Below, in pieces: positions 22,694-28,412 of a stretch of 28,412 nt of DNA (position 1 is its first letter; every line of letters begins with the position of its first letter). The DNA is from a bacterium (lineage in GTDB: Bacteria > Planctomycetota > UBA11346), in NCBI GenBank assembly GCA_020049615.1, contig JAIFKN010000196.1, positions 1-28,412 of the forward strand, read 5' to 3'. The translations under genes and the position numbers were made by a program. Below the pieces are notes generated by a model that was not told the DNA's origin, did not search any database, and was given only the letters and a program-made list of their open reading frames with translations.

Positions 22694-24037
22694 TCACTCG
22701 ATGATGACGTCGTCGACCTTGGTCTGGATGGTGAAGCTCTCGGCTGCCACCACCTCGCCGACGTTGCCGGCGGCGTCGGCGGCCGTCACCTTGATGCGAG
22801 CGCTCTTGGTCTCGGGCGCGTCGCCCGGGATCTGGAAGCGGAAGGCCTGGTCGGTGGGCAGGCCCTTGCCCAGCTCGACCCAGGGCTTGTTGGCGTCGGT
22901 CTGCCACAGCACGCTGACCGAATTCTGCACCAGGTTGGCGTCCTTGGCGGTGAACACCACCTGGACGCGGTCAGTGGGCTTGAAGTCGCGGCGCTGGGCC
23001 GGGCCGGCAACGGCGGCATCGTTGATGCCGATGGCGGCGGCGAGCAGCACGGTCGGGGCGGCCGAATCGACGGTGAGGATGTCGCCGACCTTGCCCTGCG
23101 GCGCGGTCGAGACGTTGCCGGCGCCGTCGGTGGCGACGACATAGAGGCGGTAGCGGCCGTCCTGCGGCGCCTTGAAGGCGACCGACTTGAACGGGGCCTC
23201 GATGGCCGGGCCTTCGGTCCAGCTGGTGCCATCGTCCTGGCTGACCCAGAGCCTGGCGGCGGTCAGGCCGGCCGGCCCAGTGTCCGCCACCTCGAGGTCG
23301 AGCGCGGTCTCGCTCTTGGCGCTGATCGCCGGGCCGACGACCTTGCCCTTGGGCCTGATCGAATCGACCAGCAGGTTGGCGCTCTCGGCCAAGCCGACAT
23401 TGCCGGCCTTGTCGGCGGCCTCGATGCGCAGCACGCCGGTCTGGGTCATGTCACGCGGCACGGTCCATTCGAACGAACCGCTATTGGGCAGATTGTCGGC
23501 CACGGTGGCGAAGGCGCCGCTGCCGTCGAGCGACCACTTCAGGCTGATCGGAGCGTTGCGCAGATAGGGATCGGCCGCGGTCCAGGTGACCGTGTACTTG
23601 TCGCCACCGCGCAGTTTGGCCTTGGCCGCCGGATAGGTCACTGCGACCTGCGGCGCACTGCGATCGATGATGAACTCCTTCTGCGGCTTGACCGCCTCGG
23701 GGTTCTTGGCCGGGTCGGTGCTGGCGATCAGCGAGGTCTTGATCACGCGCAGGTAGATCTGCCAGCGGCCCTCGGGCGGCGACCACACCACCGGCGTGCC
23801 CTTGGGGAAGACCTGGCTGTGCTTCTGCCAGGCGCCCCACTTGGCACCGTCGAAGCTCTGGTACCAGAGCTCGTAGTGCAGCAGGCCGTCGGGATCCGCC
23901 TTCGGGGCCAACGGCATGTCCTTGGCGGCGGTGACCGGGATGTCCTTGATGCCGTCCTTGAACGCCTCGGGCGGGACGACGGCCTCGCCGGCGCAGAGGG
24001 CGGTGGCGAGCAGGGTCGGGACCAGGATGCGGCGCAT
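22694..24037 (-). CDS. Exported multi-Ig-like-domain protein
   Basis: 447 residues from the ATG at 24037, chosen because GAGGT lies four bases before it and a signal peptide follows (MRRILVPTLLATALCAGE); the open frame further upstream is spurious. After an N-terminal region with YELWYQSFDGAKWGAWQKHS come about four Ig/FN3-like domains. They are marked by recurring signatures: IDRSAPQVAVTYPAA, RIEAADKAGNVG, VVATDGAGNVSTAP and KVTAADAAGNVGE, with SxD-type starts between them. No catalytic motif is visible. Function is unknown; an envelope or secreted structural role fits. The start is 22 bases after the purQ stop, so the two may be co-transcribed despite unrelated roles. Confidence 0.75.
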   Translation of the reverse strand: MRRILVPTLLATALCAGEAVVPPEAFKDGIKDIPVTAAKDMPLAPKADPDGLLHYELWYQSFDGAKWGAWQKHSQVFPKGTPVVWSPPEGRWQIYLRVIKTSLIASTDPAKNPEAVKPQKEFIIDRSAPQVAVTYPAAKAKLRGGDKYTVTWTAADPYLRNAPISLKWSLDGSGAFATVADNLPNSGSFEWTVPRDMTQTGVLRIEAADKAGNVGLAESANLLVDSIRPKGKVVGPAISAKSETALDLEVADTGPAGLTAARLWVSQDDGTSWTEGPAIEAPFKSVAFKAPQDGRYRLYVVATDGAGNVSTAPQGKVGDILTVDSAAPTVLLAAAIGINDAAVAGPAQRRDFKPTDRVQVVFTAKDANLVQNSVSVLWQTDANKPWVELGKGLPTDQAFRFQIPGDAPETKSARIKVTAADAAGNVGEVVAAESFTIQTKVDDVIIE

Positions 24038-24059
24038 GGGACCTCGCGGGGGATGCGGG

Positions 24060-24785
24060 TTAGGTGAGCTTGGCGACGGCGGCGCGGAAGAAGCGGACAC
24101 CGTCACCTTCCGGACGGCGCGGTTCGCGCGTCCAGCGGGGATGGTTCTCCCAGCGCAGGAAGCGCTCGGGATGCGGCATGAGGCCGAAGACGCGGCCGGT
24201 GGGATCGCAGATGCCGGCGACCTCGCGGGCACTGCCGTTGTGGCAGGTGCCGGAGGTGTAGCGCAGGCACAGTTGGCCGGCGGCCTGCAGGCGGTCGAGG
24301 ACGGCGTCGCTGGCGGCGAAGCGGCCCTCGGCGTGGGCCACCGGCAGCTCGACCTCGACGCCGTCGGGGATCCAGGCGCAGCGCCCGGCCGAGCCGGTGC
24401 AGCGCACCCAGCGGTCCTGGTAGACGCCGCTGGTGTTGTCGGTGAGGGTCGCCTGCTGCACCGCCTGGCCGTCGAGCCGCGGCAGCAGGCCGGACTTCAC
24501 CAGGACCTGGAAGCCGTTGCAGATGCCGATGGCGAAGCCGCCGCGGTCGACGAAGGCGAGTAGTTCGTCGCGCAGGCTGGTCATCAGTTCGTTGGCGAAG
24601 ATGCGCCCGCTGGCCACGTCGTCGCCGTAGCTGAAGCCGCCGGGCACCGCCAGGATCTGGAAGTCGCGCAGCCGGTTCGGCGCCTCGCGCAGGCGGTTGA
24701 CGTGCAGCGTCTCGGCGTCGGCCCCGACCAGGCGGAAGGCATGGGCGGTTTCAGCGTCGCAATTGGTCCCCGCAGCGCGGAGCAC
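24060..24785 (-). CDS. purQ: Phosphoribosylformylglycinamidine synthase, glutaminase subunit
   Basis: 241 residues. PurQ releases ammonia from glutamine for PurL in step four of purine synthesis. The class I glutaminase triad is present: nucleophile C89 in FAIGICNGFQVL, and H205/E207 in GLMPHPERF. GTNCDAETAHAF and VPGGFSYGDDVASG are the PurQ-specific segments. The start is odd. Family members begin with a hydrophobic strand about four residues earlier. Here the in-frame codons CCC AAA GTC TGC would supply it (P-K-V-C), but they are preceded by TAG where an ATG would be expected. The only usable start is GTG at 24785, which shortens the first strand; no Shine-Dalgarno is visible. purL and purS are not in the window. 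Confidence 0.93.
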   Translation of the reverse strand: MLRAAGTNCDAETAHAFRLVGADAETLHVNRLREAPNRLRDFQILAVPGGFSYGDDVASGRIFANELMTSLRDELLAFVDRGGFAIGICNGFQVLVKSGLLPRLDGQAVQQATLTDNTSGVYQDRWVRCTGSAGRCAWIPDGVEVELPVAHAEGRFAASDAVLDRLQAAGQLCLRYTSGTCHNGSAREVAGICDPTGRVFGLMPHPERFLRWENHPRWTREPRRPEGDGVRFFRAAVAKLT

Positions 24786-24850
24786 GCAGACTTTGGGCTA
24801 GAGGGGCAGAGGGGTGGGCGTCAATCATTGCCGCCCATTGCCCCCAGAGC

Positions 24851-24987
24851 TTGCCCCAGGGGTTAGGGGTTGGGGTTAGGGTCGTATGGCGGGGGGTGGT
24901 CACGGACCACGAAGTATGCACCCCCACCGTGGTCCAGGACGACTCAGCTACACGGCCCTAACCCCCAACCCCTAACCCCTGGGGCAA
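24851..24987. repeat. Long inverted repeat with telomere-like G-quadruplex arms
   Basis: The left arm (24851-24885) and right arm (24952-24987) are inverted copies of 35 and 36 bases that differ by one inserted G and one base change. Each arm holds four G-runs spaced by TTA, TT and TTA (left arm runs at 24859-24862, 24866-24869, 24872-24875, 24879-24881), on opposite strands. The 66-base centre has two mutually exclusive small hairpins: 24896-24901 with 24905-24910, or 24904-24911 with 24928-24935. It fills most of the gap between the DUF1573 gene and purQ. It could terminate the former, control the latter, or be a small dispersed repeat. Confidence 0.8.
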
Positions 24988-25007
24988 TGGAGCGGAGCCA
25001 GCCTCCC

Positions 25008-25784
25008 CTACTCCCCCATCACGTCCCGTGCCTCGCGGCCCGCCTGCATGTTGATCAACGCCTCGAAGCGCAGTTCGATACGCGGCTTGTCGGGGTGGTT
25101 GGTGCGCAGCACCACCGTTTCCTTGACATCACCCTCGGGCAGCGGCCCCTGCTGGTCGCGGGCGGTGGCGGTGACGAGGATGGCGCCGTTCTCGAGCGTG
25201 CGCGAGGCGAAGGCCCACAACGTGCCGGGATAGTCGATGCCCTCGAGGCGCAGGCCGCCGGGCGGGGCCTCGGCAGGCGGGCAGCCGAGCCGGATGCGCT
25301 TGCGCAGCTTCTGCGGCTCGTCGGGCCGTTCGTGGGCGACGAAGCGGTAGATGTCGCGCCAGGCGCTGTCGGCCGGCCGGTCGAGAGCCGGGCTGCCCGG
25401 CGGCACGGCGTCGACCGACACCGCCTCCCGGGCGGTCCACCAGCACCAGACCTCGATCGGCTCGAGATCGGGGTCGGAAAGGAACAGGCTGACGCGGATC
25501 TGCTGCGGTCCGCTGCGTCGCCAGTTGTCGCTTTCGATGTCCAGGGTGGTGGTCTCGCCAGGAATGAGGAAGCGGCTGGCCAGTTCCAGCTTCGAACAGG
25601 AACAGGTGGTATCGAGCCGGACGATGCGCACCGCCCGCTGGTAAGGGTTGCGCACGATGATGCGCGCACTGAACCGCTCGGCCTCGCGAACCTCGGGCCC
25701 AAGCCCGGCCTCGGCGACATTGGCATTGTGGACCTCTGCGGCTTGGAGCACGCAGGCGAGGAGGAGGGCGAAGAGGAGTGGCAT
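25008..25784 (-). CDS. Exported DUF1573-type protein
   Basis: 258 residues with signal peptide MPLLFALLLACVLQAA. Residues about 40-110 match the DUF1573 pattern: a beta strand RIIVRNPYQRAVRIVRLDTT, then CSCSKLELASRFLIPGETTT, in which a Cys-x-Cys and the Pro-Gly-Glu turn are diagnostic, then LDIESDNWRRSGPQQIRVSL. A second beta-rich half ends with ETVVLRTNHPDKPRIELRFE, a further Ig-like strand pair. DUF1573 proteins are common in Bacteroidetes and Planctomycetota envelopes and have no established function. The gene lies 32 bases after the DUF2062 gene and is last in the gpmI-bioD-DUF2062-DUF1573 series. No Shine-Dalgarno is evident at 25784. Confidence 0.72.
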   Translation of the reverse strand: MPLLFALLLACVLQAAEVHNANVAEAGLGPEVREAERFSARIIVRNPYQRAVRIVRLDTTCSCSKLELASRFLIPGETTTLDIESDNWRRSGPQQIRVSLFLSDPDLEPIEVWCWWTAREAVSVDAVPPGSPALDRPADSAWRDIYRFVAHERPDEPQKLRKRIRLGCPPAEAPPGGLRLEGIDYPGTLWAFASRTLENGAILVTATARDQQGPLPEGDVKETVVLRTNHPDKPRIELRFEALINMQAGREARDVMGE

Positions 25785-25816
25785 CGGTTGGTCGAACGCG
25801 CTGGTGGCGCTCCGGT

Positions 25817-26401
25817 TCAGGTCGTAGCGTCAGGAGCCTTCGGCACCAGCCGCGTCTTCCAGTGCGCGCAGCGGGCGGCACGTTTCGTCTGCAACGCGAT
25901 AACCGCCCGGCGCACCAGCCACCAGGTCGGCACCGCCGTGACCAGGCCGACGAGGAGCGAGCCGATCAGCATCGGTACATACACCCCGCCGAGGACCTCG
26001 GCACTGTGCAGTGTGCCGTCGATCAGGCTCATCGCCTGGATCTGTTCGACCATGAATCTGAGTTCATACCAGCCCACCGCATCATAGCCCGGAAGGATCA
26101 TCGTGCCGAGCCGATAGCAGCCGTACCAGATCGGCAGAGTGGTGAACGGATTGGTGATCCAGCTCCACGGCATCGCCGCCAACGGGCTGCCGCGGATGCA
26201 CCAGGCCAGCAGCATGCCGACGAGGGTCTGGCCGAGCATCGGCAGATAGGCGGTCGCCATGCCGGCGGCGCTGCCCCGGGCGATCCGCTCGGGGTGGTCC
26301 TCGAGCATGACCACCCGGCGCACCATCAGCGCAGACCCCTTCCACTGCCGGCGGAACCAGCCGCCGACCCCACGATTGCGCTGCGACGGCTGCGGAGCCA
26401 T
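25817..26401 (-). CDS. DUF2062-family membrane protein
   Basis: 194 residues. The DUF2062 signature is clear: DHPERIARGSAAGMATAYLP, then MLGQTLVGMLLAWCIRGSPL and the Trp-containing WSWITNPFTTLPIWYGCYRL, in which Asn-Pro is near-invariant. Hydrophobic segments at about 45-68, 72-105 and 135-160 (YVPMLIGSLLVGLVTAVPTW) give two or three transmembrane helices, with basic ends (MVRRVV and KTKRAAR-like) on the cytoplasmic side. The function of the family is not established. It begins six bases after the bioD stop, so it belongs to the gpmI-bioD transcription unit. Confidence 0.85.
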   Translation of the reverse strand: MAPQPSQRNRGVGGWFRRQWKGSALMVRRVVMLEDHPERIARGSAAGMATAYLPMLGQTLVGMLLAWCIRGSPLAAMPWSWITNPFTTLPIWYGCYRLGTMILPGYDAVGWYELRFMVEQIQAMSLIDGTLHSAEVLGGVYVPMLIGSLLVGLVTAVPTWWLVRRAVIALQTKRAARCAHWKTRLVPKAPDATT

Positions 26402-26407
26402 ATCCGT

Positions 26408-27081
26408 TCAGATGACGTTGCGCAGGGCGTGTGCAAGTCGCAGCCCGGCATCGTCGCACGGCTGGAACGGCAGTTCACCCAGCACCGGCAAGCCGGTGAG
26501 CACCGCCAGCTCGCTTCCTGCCTGGCGGACCGCCAGCGCCGTCCCTGCCGGCTGATGGTGGTTCACCACCAGACCGGCCACGCGCAGCCCGCGCCGCCGG
26601 CATTCGTTGACGGTCAACTGCGTGTGGTTGAGCGTCCCGAGATGCGGCCGGGTGACCAGCAGCACGGGCCAGCCGAGGGCGGCCAGCAGGTCGGCGTTGG
26701 TCTCGCGCGCAGTGGTGAGCGGGGCGAGCAGGCCGCCGGCGGTCTCCAGCAGGAGGTCCGGGGTCCGGGGTCGGGGGTCCGGGGTCGGGATCGCAGACAG
26801 CAGTCCGGACAGGGTCACGGACGCACCAGCCGCCTGGGCGGCGAGGTGCGGACTGCACGGCTCGGGAAACTCCAGCGGACACACCGTCGCCGGATCCTGG
26901 CCGTCGCCGCAGGCGGCGCGCAGGGCGCGACCGTCCTCGGACGAGGTCCCGTCCCAGCCGCCGCAGGCCACCGGCTTGTGCAGCCACACCGTCCCGCCCA
27001 GCGCGCGCAGGCCGCGCGCCAGCAGCAGCGTCACCGCGGTCTTGCCGACCCCGGTGTCGGTGCCGATGACGGCGAGCCGGC

Positions 27082-27085
<4 letters not shown>
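26408..27085 (-). CDS. bioD: ATP-dependent dethiobiotin synthetase
   Basis: 225 residues. BioD closes the ureido ring of dethiobiotin from DAPA, CO2 and ATP, the next-to-last step of biotin synthesis. The P-loop is GTDTGVGKT (8-16), followed by a KPVACGG motif and the strand LLLETAGGLLAPL, which corresponds to the family's E-G-A-G-G (Thr for Gly here). VNHHQP is the region of the nucleotide-base pocket. The start is GTG at 27085, overlapping the gpmI stop by GTGA. Just before LLLETAGG lies a Pro-rich insertion, PTPDPRPRTP, encoded by a G/C-rich repeat and not typical of the family. Other biotin genes are absent from the window. Confidence 0.92.
26756..26789. repeat. GGGGTC/GGGGTCC repeat within bioD
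   Basis: Alternating G-runs separated by TCC or TC: runs at 26760-26763, 26767-26770, 26773-26777, 26781-26784 and 26787-26789. The plus strand could form a G-quadruplex; it is the template strand of bioD. It encodes the Pro-rich stretch just before the LLLETAGG strand. Confidence 0.75.

Positions 27086-28412
<1,327 letters not shown>

Noticed and set aside
24870..26087. 405-residue plus-strand open frame across the G-rich repeat and the DUF1573 gene
   Set aside because: Composition of an antisense shadow; DUF1573 and DUF2062 genes on the minus strand are supported.

Overview
The window is uniformly GC-rich and densely coded. It reads as a bacterial chromosome, Gram-negative in envelope: TolC-like protein, porin-like barrels and many exported proteins. 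Several traits suggest the Planctomycetota or a related PVC lineage: a cluster of small secreted EF-hand proteins, a DUF1573-type exported protein, a sulfatase, an RNase H of the 'GIDEAGYGP' type, an oversized flagellar hook protein and repeated Ig-like exported proteins. That placement is an inference from gene style, not from a marker gene. I saw no rRNA, tRNA, CRISPR array, transposase or prophage gene, and no gap without a gene reaches 300 bases.

Layout. 1-66 (-) is the start of a sulfatase cut by the window edge. 274-1000 (+) is an outer-membrane-type barrel gene broken by a 10-base near-duplication, followed by a NIDO/Ig-like surface protein with a C-terminal anchor (1045-2415). 2485-3785 (-) holds a BlaI/MecI-type repressor and an RNase H2/H3-like protein. 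3915-5827 (+) is a MarR regulator translationally coupled to a TolC-like protein. 5879-7424 (-) holds three consecutive secreted EF-hand proteins. 7661-12825 is a flagellar segment: a STAS protein (-), then fliK and a 977-residue flgE (+), with a good sigma-54 promoter match before flgE and a perfect 16-bp terminator stem after it. hflX follows on the minus strand.

14281-20635 looks like one signalling locus. A porin-like gene and a small PstS-like periplasmic protein (-) diverge from a membrane histidine kinase and a large hybrid kinase (+). Both pairs overlap at start and stop codons, and one short region with an inverted repeat separates them. The hybrid kinase ends in two further receiver-like folds and an Hpt-like fold, of which one receiver and the Hpt lack the expected phospho-accepting residue. 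This four-gene unit is my best candidate for an under-described system: a surface and periplasmic ligand-binding pair feeding a two-kinase relay.

20706-28412 (-) is mostly housekeeping: dxs, an Ig-like exported protein, purQ, then a tight operon gpmI-bioD-DUF2062-DUF1573. Between the DUF1573 gene and purQ lies a striking 35/36-base inverted repeat. Its arms are telomere-like GGGGTTA runs able to form G-quadruplexes. purQ itself has a TAG where the normal ATG would be expected and seems to start late at a GTG.
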